A DNA stretch of 39,166 bases from an uncultured Clostridia bacterium (GCA_947585215.1 CANPWY010000005.1:1-39166); one strand, 5' to 3'; positions 7,318-15,300 are shown, counted from the first letter of the stretch. The notes: generated from the sequence alone by a model not told the origin. Program-made: numbers and translations.

Positions 7318-7345
7318 ATTATAGTCACTCTGCCAAAGAAGTCAA
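7318..7345 (-). promoter_or_regulatory. Invertible promoter, at present pointing away from the prepilin gene
   Basis: Minus-strand TTGACT (7345-7340), a 16-bp spacer and TATAAT (7323-7318) form a near-consensus sigma-A promoter. In the sequenced orientation it fires left, toward the 3' end of the recombinase. After inversion it would fire right into the prepilin-like gene. Confidence 0.8.
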
Positions 7346-7403
7346 GAGCTGTAAGGAAATTTCCCTGAAAACAGGCTTGATTTACATATTTTGAGTGTAG
7401 TCG

Positions 7404-7451
7404 GCACACCCTCGGCGCTCCTTTTGAAAGCAAAGGAGCGGGAGGGTGTGC
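7404..7451. repeat. Large hairpin inside the invertible segment
   Basis: Outer arms GCACACCCTC / GAGGGTGTGC (10 bp) and inner arms GCTCCTTT / AAAGGAGC (8 bp) with a 7-nt loop and a small internal bulge. No T run follows closely on either side. It could shield the segment from read-through or hinder outside transcription. It lies behind the promoter in both orientations. Confidence 0.75.
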
Positions 7452-7533
7452 GAAAGCGCGCCCAAATTTTCTGATTTGTGCAAAACAGAAACGATTCAGC
7501 CCGATTTTGAAGCAAACCGAAATGTGCGCAGTT

Positions 7534-7555
7534 GACATTATACCAATAATGTCGA
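7534..7555 (-). repeat. Right inverted repeat (inversion site IRR)
   Basis: Exact reverse complement of 7247-7268 over 22 bp; extending to 24 bp (7532-7555) gives one mismatch. The core reads TACCAA, opposite to the left site, so recombination would invert rather than delete. Its outer flank is AAAAAA on the plus strand, so rightward transcription does not meet a terminator. Confidence 0.9.
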
Positions 7556-7637
7556 AAAAACGGGGCCTCCCGACGGTAGTTCCGCATGACCTTTGTCGAT
7601 TTTGACGAAGGAAAACACTCTGTTAGGAGGTTCAACA

Positions 7638-8900
7638 ATGAAAGGACAAACTCTGAAAGAAGACAGGAAAGGCTTTACCTTGGTCGAGTTGATCGTGGTG
7701 ATCGCGATTCTCGCCATCCTCGCGGCGGTCGCGTACCCGGTGTACACGGGGTACATCACCAAGGCAAATGAGGCGGCGGATCAGGTGCTGCTCGGCGCCG
7801 TCAACGAGTCGTTCCGCTCGGCGCTGTACGATGTGGGGTATACTGACGGCGAGCTGCCCGAGATGGCTACGGCAGCACTTACCGAACAAAAAGTAAGTGA
7901 AGTATCTTCCGCCGGTATAGCTGGGTTGAACGATGCGTTCTTTAAGTATTTTGAAGGCAATGCAAACACGGCTTTTAAGGTTGTTAAGGCGCTTTTGTAC
8001 AATCAAACCCAAGGCTTCTATGCCAGTTTAGGGGAAAACGAATTTATATTTGGTGAGAACAGAAAATTGGTGAAAAAGGGGATTAATGCCGCAGGTAAAA
8101 CCATGTGGGAATGGTCAACAGAGGTAGGCGATTTCACACTTACAACGAATGAGGAAAACATTGAGAGCTTCAACAACTCCAGTTTCGGTAAAAACATGAC
8201 CATGGACGGTTTGATGGGCGAAATTGATAAACTGGTTACCGGAGTAACTGGCGTTGTCGAAAGTGTTTCCCCCGAACAGTATCTGACAAAAGATATCATG
8301 GATATGCTTAAAAAAGCCGGATATACACCCGGAACAGATGACTATAAAAAAGCTGCCGTTCGCGCGTTGGTGGTGCAATCGGCAATGCAATCTGATTGTT
8401 GGACGGTTGACGGTCTTCTTGAGGACATGAAGAATGGTCGCCTCTCAACAACTCCGGCACTTAAGGAGGGAGACGGTTCACAAGCACGTCTTGCCAGCGC
8501 AAATGCAATGTTTTATGCCATGATTACAGGTTACGCTAAGAGCGAAGCCGGGAAAAACACCACTGTAACAATTTGGAATCAAGGTGAAGGAAGAAACTTT
8601 ACCGGTACAGTAGCCGAATATTACGACCATTATATTACCAATGCGATAAACGGCGAAAACGGTTTAAAGCCAAGCCAAGCATATGGTGAAATACTTACGC
8701 TTATGCAGGGCGTCATAGATACACCAGAATATAAAGATTACTTAAACAGCGGAGAGGGCAAGAAAGATATAGAAGGATACCTCGGTGCGATGGAATTTAT
8801 CCGTGATAACGCCGATTCAATTGTTAGCAGTAAGACGCTGGACGCCGGTTACAGCGATCCTGCTCTTGCGGAACTGCTTTCCACCCTGTTCGCCGGCTGA
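7638..8900 (+). CDS. Prepilin-like protein under predicted phase-variable control
   Basis: A 420-residue protein with a type IV prepilin N-terminus: basic leader MKGQTLKEDRKG, cleavage expected between Gly12 and Phe13, Glu17 at position +5 of the mature form, then the hydrophobic helix LVELIVVIAILAILAAVAYP. A prepilin peptidase would process it. The remaining 370 residues match no family I recognise and are acidic and soluble-looking, far longer than a normal major pilin (about 150). Start ATG 7638 has GGAGG at 7625-7631. The first about 230 bp share the high GC of the neighbourhood, while 7.9-8.85 kb is clearly AT-richer, suggesting that the exposed domain was acquired or replaced. No pilus assembly genes are in the window. 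A pseudopilin or surface adhesin is the best guess. Confidence 0.85.
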   Translation: MKGQTLKEDRKGFTLVELIVVIAILAILAAVAYPVYTGYITKANEAADQVLLGAVNESFRSALYDVGYTDGELPEMATAALTEQKVSEVSSAGIAGLNDAFFKYFEGNANTAFKVVKALLYNQTQGFYASLGENEFIFGENRKLVKKGINAAGKTMWEWSTEVGDFTLTTNEENIESFNNSSFGKNMTMDGLMGEIDKLVTGVTGVVESVSPEQYLTKDIMDMLKKAGYTPGTDDYKKAAVRALVVQSAMQSDCWTVDGLLEDMKNGRLSTTPALKEGDGSQARLASANAMFYAMITGYAKSEAGKNTTVTIWNQGEGRNFTGTVAEYYDHYITNAINGENGLKPSQAYGEILTLMQGVIDTPEYKDYLNSGEGKKDIEGYLGAMEFIRDNADSIVSSKTLDAGYSDPALAELLSTLFAG

Positions 8901-8939
8901 TCCCCGCGACAGATGACGGAACATTCTCTGCGTGACAGA

Positions 8940-9093
8940 GGGACGGTTCTTTTGCAGCCCCACTGGGGACGGTTCTTGTGAACCACCTACGCTTACGCTC
9001 CGGTGTCCCACAAAAACCGTCCCCGTGAGGCAGGAGGCGGTTCAAGGGGACGGTTATTCGTGGGGCGCGAAGCGACTCACAAGAACCGTCCCC
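8940..9093. repeat. Cluster of GGGGACGGTTCTTGTG palindromic repeats
   Basis: Five copies or partial copies in 150 bp: GGGACGGTTCTT at 8940-8951, full forward unit 8965-8980, inverted 9009-9024 (one mismatch), forward 9046-9062 (variant) and inverted 9078-9093. Adjacent forward/inverted pairs can form long hairpins. This is an extragenic palindromic (REP-like) element that I recall as common in Clostridia. No TnpA-REP gene is in the window. Confidence 0.85.
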
Positions 9094-9138
9094 TTGGGAC
9101 GCCGTGTCACACCGATGTTGATTTGAGGAGGCGGTTTA

Positions 9139-9480
9139 GTGGAAAGCTCTTTGCCTCGCTCGCGGCGGCTGTACTTGCTCCTCGCCATTGGTACGCAGAT
9201 ACTCAGCCTCGTCGATTTTGCTTACACGCTTTTCGGCATAGGCCGCATTCCCGGCATGCGGGAGGGCAACCCGTTCTTCGCGGTGCTGCTCGGCTCGCCT
9301 TGGATAGCGGCGGCGTATAAGCTCGTTGTCATACCTGCGGCATTGTGGGCGATGTATCACTTCCGCGCGCGGCCGCTCGCGCGGTTCGGGCTGTGGCTGT
9401 GCTTCCTCGTGTTTGCGTATCTGGGCGTGAAAGCCGCGTATATGCTCGTTGTCTATAGGCAATATCTTTTCGCAGGTTGA
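9139..9480 (+). CDS. Small membrane protein, DUF5658-like
   Basis: A 113-residue protein with three or four hydrophobic helices (about 10-30, 48-70, 82-105). The pattern Asp-x2-Tyr-Thr in the first helix, then MREGNPFF and a conserved Lys in AAYKLVVIPAAL, matches the DUF5658 family, which has no known function. The start is GTG 9139 with GAGGAGGCGG 7 nt upstream. It stands alone between the REP-like cluster and a bidirectional terminator. High GC like the chromosome. A transcript continuing from the prepilin-like gene is possible because I see no strong terminator between them. Confidence 0.7.
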   Translation: MESSLPRSRRLYLLLAIGTQILSLVDFAYTLFGIGRIPGMREGNPFFAVLLGSPWIAAAYKLVVIPAALWAMYHFRARPLARFGLWLCFLVFAYLGVKAAYMLVVYRQYLFAG

Positions 9481-9485
9481 AAAAC

Positions 9486-9526
9486 GGCCTGCCGCGAAGC
9501 AAAACCTCGCGGCAGGCCTCGTTTTT
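9486..9526. terminator. Bidirectional terminator between the DUF5658-like gene and mfd
   Basis: 12-bp stem GGCCTGCCGCGA / TCGCGGCAGGCC with a 9-nt loop, T6 on the plus side and TTTTT after one base on the minus side. It serves both convergent genes. Confidence 0.93.
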
Positions 9527-12500
9527 TACTTTATCAGCTCGTCCACGAACTTCTCCGCCGCGTCGAGCACGTCCGCGCCGCGCGGGAGCTTCAGCGCGAG
9601 CGCGGGACGCCCCGCGCCGGGCGCGCGGGAGTTCGCCGGCGACGCGCCGCCGCTCTGCCGCGAGCGTCCCGCCTCGAAGCGGAGGACGCTGCGGTACTTC
9701 GGCTCGGTGCAGACGCGGCTCACCGCCTCTATCGACACCGCGCCCGCCTCCTCCGAGCGGAGCGCTTCCTCGTCAAGGTAGAAGCGGACGGTGTCACCCT
9801 TCTGCGCGATCTCGCGGATGCCCGCCGCGCCCGCCTTCGCGCGGAGCAGAGCCACGCGGAGGAGCGCGTACACCTCGCGCGGCAGGTCGCCGTAGCGGTC
9901 GCAGAGCTCGTCGATAAGCTCGCTCGCCTCGTCCTCGGTGCGCGCGAGCGCCATGCGGCGGTAGAGGTCCATCCGCTCGCCGGAGTTTGCGATGTAGCTC
10001 TCGGGTATGCGCGCCTCAACGGCGAGGTCCGCCGTACACTCGCCCGCGCTCTTGGGCTTCTCGCCGCGCTCCTCGAGTACGGCGTCCTCGAGCAGTTTGA
10101 GATACATGTCGTAGCCCACCGAGTTGAGGTGGCCGGACTGCGCCGCGCCGAGGAGGTTGCCCGCGCCGCGTATCTCGAGGTCGCGCATGGCTATCTTGAA
10201 GCCCGCACCGAACTCCGCAAACTCGCGTATCGCCGTGAGGCGCTTTTCCGCTATGTCGGAGAGCGCCTTGCCCTTCCTGTAGCAGAGGTAGGCGTAGGCG
10301 CGGCGGCGGCTCCGTCCGACGCGCCCGCGTATCTGGTGCAGCTGCGCGAGGCCGTACCTGTCCGCGTCCTCGACGATGAGGGTGTTCACGTTCGGGATGT
10401 CTATGCCGGTCTCGATTATCGTCGTGCAGACGAGCACCTGAACCTCGCCGCGCTCGACGCGGTCCATCACGTCGCCGAGCTCCTTTTCGCTCATCTGGCC
10501 GTGCGCCGTCGCGACGACTATGCCGCTCTCTTCGCCGCCGAGGTCCTCGCGGATACGTGCGGCGGTGCGGTCTATCGTCTCGACGCGGTTGTGCAGGTAG
10601 TACACCTGCCCGCCGCGCCCTATCTCGCGGCGCATCGCCTCGGTGAGTATCGCGCGGTCCTGCTCGAGGACGTAGGTCTGCACCGGCAGACGGTCGCGCG
10701 GCGGGTCCTCGAGCACCGACATGTCGCGTATGCCGCTGAGCGCCATGTTGAGGGTACGGGGTATCGGCGTCGCGGAGAGGGTGAGGACGTCCACGCCCCG
10801 GCTTATCTCCTTGAGGCGCTCCTTGTGCATGACGCCGAAGCGCTGCTCCTCGTCCACTATGAGCAGACCGAGCTTCTTGAAGCTCACGTCCTTCTGGAGT
10901 ATTCTGTGCGTGCCTATGAGCAGGTCGACCTGACCCGCCGCCGTCGCTGCCGCGACGCGCTTCAGCTCCGCCGGGGTGCGGAAGCGGCTCATCACCTCGA
11001 TGTTCGCGGCAAAGCCCGCAAAGCGGCGGGACGCGGTGAGGTAGTGCTGCTGCGCGAGGACGGTCGTGGGCACGAGTATCGCGGCCTGCATGCCCGAGAG
11101 GATGCACTTCATCGCCGCGCGGAGAGCGACCTCGGTCTTGCCGAAGCCGACGTCTCCGCAGAGCAGGCGGTCCATCGGCACCGGACGCTCCATGTCCCGC
11201 TTTATCTCCTTCACGGCGGCGAGCTGGTCCGGCGTCTCGTCAAACTCGAAGCGCTCCTCGAACTCGCGCTGCATCGCGTCGTCCGGCTCGCAGACGACGC
11301 CCTCGGTCCGTGCGCGCGCGGCGTAGAGCTTTATCAGCTCGCCCGCGAGCTCCTTTGCCGCCGCCTTCGCGCGGGACTTCGAGCGCTTCCACTCCGCGCC
11401 GCCCATCTTCGAGAGGCGGACTTCCGTCGCCTCGCCCGCGCCGATGTACTTCGATATGACGTCGAGCCGCGTCGCGGGCAGGTAGAGCACGTCGGTGCCG
11501 AGGAAGCGGAGCTTCGCGTAGTCGCGCTTCGCGCCGTCCACCTCGAGGGTCTCTATGCCGACGAACTGCGCTATGCCGTAGTCGTCGTGGACGACGTAGT
11601 CGCCCGCCGTGAGGTCGGCGTAGCTCTTGACGCGGTTCGCCGCCGACTTCTTTGCCGGCTTCCGCTTCGAGGAGCGTCCCTCGCGGATGATCTGCCCCTC
11701 GGTCATGACTGCAAGCCCCGCCTCCGGCAGCTCGAATCCGGCGGTGAGCCGTCCGAGCGCTATGCGGGAACGTCCCGGCTGCGGGAGCTCCTTCAGCTCG
11801 TAGTCTAGTTGAGAGTTTATGCCGCGCTCGAAGAGCAGCTCCATCAGCCGCCGCGCGCGGTGCTCGTCCGCCGAGAGCAGGACGACGCCCTCGCCCGCGT
11901 CGAGATAGTGCCGCACCTCGCTTGCGGCGGTGTCGAGACTGCCGCCGTAGCTTGGGAGCTGGCGCATCGAGAAGGTCTCGAGCCGCTTCGGCGGGACGGG
12001 ATAGCCCGAGCCGATGAAGCTGTCGAGATATACAAACGGTATATCGGTGGCGCGTCTGTACAGTCCGTTTATGTCTTCGTAGAATTTCGCGTGGCGGGGA
12101 TGGAGCTTCCCGCTTTTCAGCAGGTCGGTTATGTCCTCGCCGTTCCGCCACTCGAGCGCGCTTCCGCGCTCGGAGGAGCGGCGGTGCTCGAACAGGACAA
12201 CGAGCGCGTCCGGGGGAAGGTAGTCCATCGCCGTCGCGAACTCGTCATATATCAAATCCAGCCACCGGTCGGCGGCGGGGAAGGAGCGGAGGTTCTCGAA
12301 GCGCTCGGCGTCCTCAAGGAGCGTCGTCTTCAGCGCGCCCTCCTTCTGGCGCGCGGCGAGGGCGCGGAGCTTTTTTGCGACGCCGTCCGCGCCTCCCTCC
12401 GCCGCGCTCACGACCGTCTCGGACGCGGGAAGGAGCAGACATCGCTCCGCCGCGTCCCCGCGCCGCTGGGTCTGCGGGTCGAACGGAGCGAGCGTGTCCA

Positions 12501-13089
12501 CCTCGTCCCCCCAGAACTCTATGCGTATCGGAAGCTCCTCGGAGGGGGAGTAGAAGTCCACTATCCCGCCGCGCCGCGAATACTGCCCCACGCCCTCGAC
12601 GGCGTATGACTGCGCGTAGCCGGACGACTCGAGCAAATCGACGAGCGCGTCCGGGTCGAGGGTCATTCCTTGCGTTATCTCGAGGCGGAGACGCCGGAAG
12701 GCGTCGGGCGGGAGCGTCCGCGCGGACGCGCTCTCGACGCTTGCGACGGCACACGCACCGTTCCGTATCGCTTCGAGCGCCGCTATGCGGCGGTGCGACC
12801 ACTCGCGCGAGCTCGCCTCCACCCCCGCGAAGTCGAACTCCCTCGGCGGGAGCACGACTGCCTCCCCGAGAAGCGAGGCACAGTCCGCCGCGACGTTCTT
12901 CGCGTCCTCGTCGTCCGGGCAGACAAGGAAAAGCGGCCGTCCGGTGTCCCGGGCGAGCGCCGCCGCGACGAGTGCCTTGTGTACCGTGCCGAGTCCTCCC
13001 GCCGCGACGGGGCTCTCGCCCCGCTCGAGCGCTTCCACGAGGACGCGGTATTCCGACAGTTTTCCGATTGCGTCAAGTAATTTCTGCAT
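9526..13089 (-). CDS. mfd: Transcription-repair coupling factor Mfd
   Basis: Full-length Mfd (1187 residues), the ATP-driven translocase that removes stalled RNA polymerase and recruits UvrA. The UvrB-like N-terminal module includes GQYSRRGGIVDFYSP. The RNA-polymerase-interacting CarD-like domain starts near 488 (YADLTAGDYVVHDDYGIAQF). Helicase motifs are GDVGFGKTE near 643, DEEQ box near 744, LSATPIPRT, and QIRGRVGRSRRRAYAYL. A TRCF C-terminal domain ends the protein. ATG has GGAG 9 nt upstream. In Bacillus mfd follows pth and glmU; here glmU-like and pth lie 2-4 kb away on the opposite strand, suggesting local rearrangement around proS. Confidence 0.97.
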   Translation of the reverse strand: MQKLLDAIGKLSEYRVLVEALERGESPVAAGGLGTVHKALVAAALARDTGRPLFLVCPDDEDAKNVAADCASLLGEAVVLPPREFDFAGVEASSREWSHRRIAALEAIRNGACAVASVESASARTLPPDAFRRLRLEITQGMTLDPDALVDLLESSGYAQSYAVEGVGQYSRRGGIVDFYSPSEELPIRIEFWGDEVDTLAPFDPQTQRRGDAAERCLLLPASETVVSAAEGGADGVAKKLRALAARQKEGALKTTLLEDAERFENLRSFPAADRWLDLIYDEFATAMDYLPPDALVVLFEHRRSSERGSALEWRNGEDITDLLKSGKLHPRHAKFYEDINGLYRRATDIPFVYLDSFIGSGYPVPPKRLETFSMRQLPSYGGSLDTAASEVRHYLDAGEGVVLLSADEHRARRLMELLFERGINSQLDYELKELPQPGRSRIALGRLTAGFELPEAGLAVMTEGQIIREGRSSKRKPAKKSAANRVKSYADLTAGDYVVHDDYGIAQFVGIETLEVDGAKRDYAKLRFLGTDVLYLPATRLDVISKYIGAGEATEVRLSKMGGAEWKRSKSRAKAAAKELAGELIKLYAARARTEGVVCEPDDAMQREFEERFEFDETPDQLAAVKEIKRDMERPVPMDRLLCGDVGFGKTEVALRAAMKCILSGMQAAILVPTTVLAQQHYLTASRRFAGFAANIEVMSRFRTPAELKRVAAATAAGQVDLLIGTHRILQKDVSFKKLGLLIVDEEQRFGVMHKERLKEISRGVDVLTLSATPIPRTLNMALSGIRDMSVLEDPPRDRLPVQTYVLEQDRAILTEAMRREIGRGGQVYYLHNRVETIDRTAARIREDLGGEESGIVVATAHGQMSEKELGDVMDRVERGEVQVLVCTTIIETGIDIPNVNTLIVEDADRYGLAQLHQIRGRVGRSRRRAYAYLCYRKGKALSDIAEKRLTAIREFAEFGAGFKIAMRDLEIRGAGNLLGAAQSGHLNSVGYDMYLKLLEDAVLEERGEKPKSAGECTADLAVEARIPESYIANSGERMDLYRRMALARTEDEASELIDELCDRYGDLPREVYALLRVALLRAKAGAAGIREIAQKGDTVRFYLDEEALRSEEAGAVSIEAVSRVCTEPKYRSVLRFEAGRSRQSGGASPANSRAPGAGRPALALKLPRGADVLDAAEKFVDELIK

Positions 13090-13203
13090 CTATATATACT
13101 CCAAGTAATAATAAGAGACGACTATACGCCCGACTTCGTCGGGCGTATAGGGGTATTCTGTTGTTTCGCGCGGCCGCCGCCGCGCCCGTCCGCATCGGGA
13201 GGA

Positions 13204-13219
13204 TGTTTCATGTGGAACC
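13204..13219. promoter_or_regulatory. Degenerate parS-like site
   Basis: TGTTTCATGTGGAACC differs at three of 16 positions from the parS copies at 22172 and 26450. The central CG is TG. ParB binding is doubtful. Confidence 0.35.
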
Positions 13220-13250
13220 TTCCGCGCGGGGGAGCGTCCGCCTCGCAGAG

Positions 13251-13300
13251 AATGCGCCCGCGAACCTGTACCGCATCCGATCTTCTACCGGGCGCATCAG
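13251..13300 (-). repeat. CTGATGCGCCCGGTA repeat element, copy A
   Basis: Read on the minus strand it starts CTGATGCGCCCGGTAGAA and closes with GGGCGCATT, giving an 8-bp terminal stem around about 30 nt. A GGCGC-GAA-GCGCC hairpin immediately precedes it, as with copies B and C. Confidence 0.7.
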
Positions 13301-13600
13301 ACCTCGGCGCTTCGCGCCGACGTCCCGACATTGTGCGAGTCGAAAGGCGCCAAAGGCGCGAAACAAATTCAAATCATTTTTCCCGACGGCGTGTACGTCG
13401 GGAAAAATACTTTGCGCGGAGCGTGCGTCGATTTTTTGCCGGAGGCAAAAAACTCGGCGCGTAGCGGAGCGCATGCCGTCGGCAGAGCTCCGCTTTGTCC
13501 GACGGCTTCACTTGAAATTGCGCCTGCGCAATTTCAAGTGAACTTCTCGCGGGAAATTGGTAAGTGAGCACGCTTCGCGTGCTCGCGCGATTTCCCGCGA

Positions 13601-13618
13601 AAAGCGGCGATAGCCGCT
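13601..13618 (-). terminator. Terminator after proS
   Basis: Minus-strand hairpin AAAGCGGC / GCCGCTTT directly at the proS stop, followed by TTCGC. The T tail is short, so termination may be partial. Confidence 0.6.
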
Positions 13619-15058
13619 TTAATACGACTGCCCCCAGATCACCATATGCTTTGCGGGCTTGCCGCAGACCGGGCAGACGTCGCCTACCTGCTCCTGCTCG
13701 AACGGGATGCAGCGGCTCTGGATGCCGACCTTCTCGCGGACGGCGTCCTCGCACGCCTCGTCCCCGCACCACATCATCTTCACAAAGCCCATGCGGTTTT
13801 TCACCTTCTCCGCCGCTTCCTCGAGGGTCTTTGCGGTGTAGATGCGACTCGCGCGGTTTTGAAGCGCCTGCTCGTAGAGCTCGCGCTGCACGTCGTCGAG
13901 GGCGGTCTTTGCGCCCTCCGCGGCGGTGTCGAGCGATATCGTGAACTTCTCCCCGCCTGTACGCTTCGAGGCCATGCAGACGCCGTTCTCGATGTCGCGC
14001 GGGCCTATCTCGAGGCGGAGCGGCACGCCCTTCATCTCGTACTCGGCATACTTCCAGCCGGGGCTGTTGTCCGAGAAGTCGCCCTTCGCGCGGATGCCGG
14101 CCATCGTAAGCTTTTCGACGAGCGCTTCGGCGACCTCGGTGACGCCCGGCTTGTGCGTCGCCACCGGCACGACAACGACCTGTATCGGCGCGACGGCGGG
14201 CGGCAGGCGCAGTCCGTTGTCGTCCCCGTGGGTCATGATGATGCCGCCAATGAGGCGCGTCGAGACGCCCCACGAGGTCTGGAACGGGTGATGGAGCTTG
14301 TTGTCGCGGCCGGTGTACTGTATGTCGTAGGCGCGGCAGAAGCCGTCCCCGAAGAAGTGGGTCGTGCCCGCCTGGAGGCTCTTGCCGTCGTGCATCATGC
14401 TCTCGATGCAGTAGGTCGCCTCCGCGCCGGCGAACTTGTCCGACTCGGTCTTCTGTCCCTTTATGACGGGCATGGCGAGCGCGTTTTCCGCGATGTCGGC
14501 ATAGATGTCGAGCATCATCAGGGTCTCCTGCTCGCCCTCCTCGCGGGTCTCGTGGAGGGTGTGGCCCTCCTGCCAGTGGAACTCGCGGCCGCGCAGGAAC
14601 GGGCGCGTCGTCTTCTCCCAGCGCACGACCGAGCACCACTGGTTGTACTTCTTGGGCAGGTCGCGGTAGCTCTGCACAACGCGGGAGAAGTGGTCGCAGA
14701 ACAGCGTCTCGCTCGTGGGACGGATGCAAAGCCGCTCCTCGAGCTTCGCCTCGCCGCCGTGAGTGACCCACGCTACCTCCGGCGCGAAGCCCTCGACGTG
14801 GTCCTTCTCCTTCTGGAGAAGGCTCTCCGGTATGAGCAGGGGCATCGAGACGTTCTCATGCCCGGTGCGCTTGAACTCCGCGTCAAAGAGATTCTGGATG
14901 TTTTCCCATATGGCCCACGCGTACGGGCGCATTATCGTGAAGCCCTTTATCGGGGAGTAGTCAATAAGCTCGGCCTTCGTCACGACGTCGGTGTACCACT
15001 GCGCGAAGTCCACGTCGCGCGAGGTTATCGCCTCAACGAGCTTTTTCTTGTCCGCCAC
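13619..15058 (-). CDS. proS: Prolyl-tRNA synthetase, short (archaeal/eukaryote-like) type
   Basis: Class II aminoacyl-tRNA synthetase charging tRNA-Pro. At 479 residues it is the short type: no INS editing domain is inserted between motifs 2 and 3, unlike the about 570-residue bacterial type. Motif 2 lies around QWCSVVRWEKTTRPFLRGREF; the anticodon-binding domain begins near VVVVPVATHK; a C-terminal zinc-binding-like domain carries the Cys pairs in MMWCGDEACEDA and VCPVCGKPAKH. GTG 15058 has AAAGGAG 9 nt upstream. It has its own consensus promoter and a 130-nt leader without a T-box. Mischarged Ala-tRNA-Pro would need a separate trans-editing protein, not seen here. Confidence 0.95.
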   Translation of the reverse strand: MADKKKLVEAITSRDVDFAQWYTDVVTKAELIDYSPIKGFTIMRPYAWAIWENIQNLFDAEFKRTGHENVSMPLLIPESLLQKEKDHVEGFAPEVAWVTHGGEAKLEERLCIRPTSETLFCDHFSRVVQSYRDLPKKYNQWCSVVRWEKTTRPFLRGREFHWQEGHTLHETREEGEQETLMMLDIYADIAENALAMPVIKGQKTESDKFAGAEATYCIESMMHDGKSLQAGTTHFFGDGFCRAYDIQYTGRDNKLHHPFQTSWGVSTRLIGGIIMTHGDDNGLRLPPAVAPIQVVVVPVATHKPGVTEVAEALVEKLTMAGIRAKGDFSDNSPGWKYAEYEMKGVPLRLEIGPRDIENGVCMASKRTGGEKFTISLDTAAEGAKTALDDVQRELYEQALQNRASRIYTAKTLEEAAEKVKNRMGFVKMMWCGDEACEDAVREKVGIQSRCIPFEQEQVGDVCPVCGKPAKHMVIWGQSY

Positions 15059-15188
15059 TTTAATTTCTCCTTTCGCGGGAGCGAACCCGCATATAAAAAG
15101 TCCCGAGGGACAGATCTACGAGGTTTTTCGCGCGCTTCCGCCGCTGTTTGCCGTATTTTCCGGCGGCTTCCGCCGCGCGTGTACACAT

Positions 15189-15217
15189 ATTATATCCGCG
15201 CGGGGAGGTTTTGTCAA
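15189..15217 (-). promoter_or_regulatory. Consensus promoter of proS
   Basis: Perfect TTGACA (15217-15212), 17-bp spacer, perfect TATAAT (15194-15189) on the minus strand. The predicted leader is about 125 nt. Confidence 0.9.
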
Positions 15218-15291
15218 TACGCGGCGCAGGGGCTCACCGCGCCGAAAATTTATCCGTAAAAGCGTCCCGAATGTAGCTTTTTTTCCGCTTC

Positions 15292-15300
15292 TGTGATAAT
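15292..15300 (+). promoter_or_regulatory. Extended -10 promoter of the glmU-like gene
   Basis: TGTGATAAT matches TG-n-TATAAT with one mismatch; no clear -35 is seen. It lies about 100 bp upstream of the glmU-like ATG. Confidence 0.4.

Larger units (their letters stand above)
7271..7531. other. Predicted invertible segment
   Basis: 261 bp between the two inverted repeats, with no gene. It contains one good promoter (minus strand, 7345-7318), a small hairpin CGGACG/CGTCCG (7283-7302) and a large hairpin (7404-7451). Inversion would place the promoter about 150 bp upstream of the prepilin-like ATG and pointing at it. The boundaries are inferred from the repeats only. Confidence 0.8.
13090..13618. 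repeat. Intergenic hairpin-module cluster between proS and mfd
   Basis: No gene seen. In order: 12-bp stem at 13123-13149 (TATACGCCCGAC); degenerate parS at 13204-13219; repeat copy on the minus strand at 13251-13300 with hairpin 13302-13322; hairpin at 13376-13407 (ATTTTTCCCGACG arm); TTTTTTGCC/GGCAAAAAA near 13430-13451; 17-bp stem at 13507-13542; nested stem at 13548-13599 enclosing GAGCACGC/GCGTGCTC. Modules recur at 35.4-36.0 kb. Confidence 0.75.

Noticed and set aside
7507-7543. Promoter reading into the prepilin-like gene in the present orientation
   Set aside because: TTGAAG and TTATAC are 25 bp apart and TTGACA at 7532 has no -10 at 16-18 bp; no acceptable promoter.
7247-7555. CRISPR or tandem repeat array
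   Set aside because: There are just two copies in opposite orientation; the arrangement fits site-specific inversion, not CRISPR.
9526-13089. Long plus-strand open frames inside mfd, for example near 10129-11808
   Set aside because: Antisense shadows of a GC-rich gene; the minus-strand product is unmistakably Mfd.
13122-13567. Short overlapping open frames between mfd and proS
   Set aside because: They run through palindromic repeats, lack ribosome sites and show no family resemblance.
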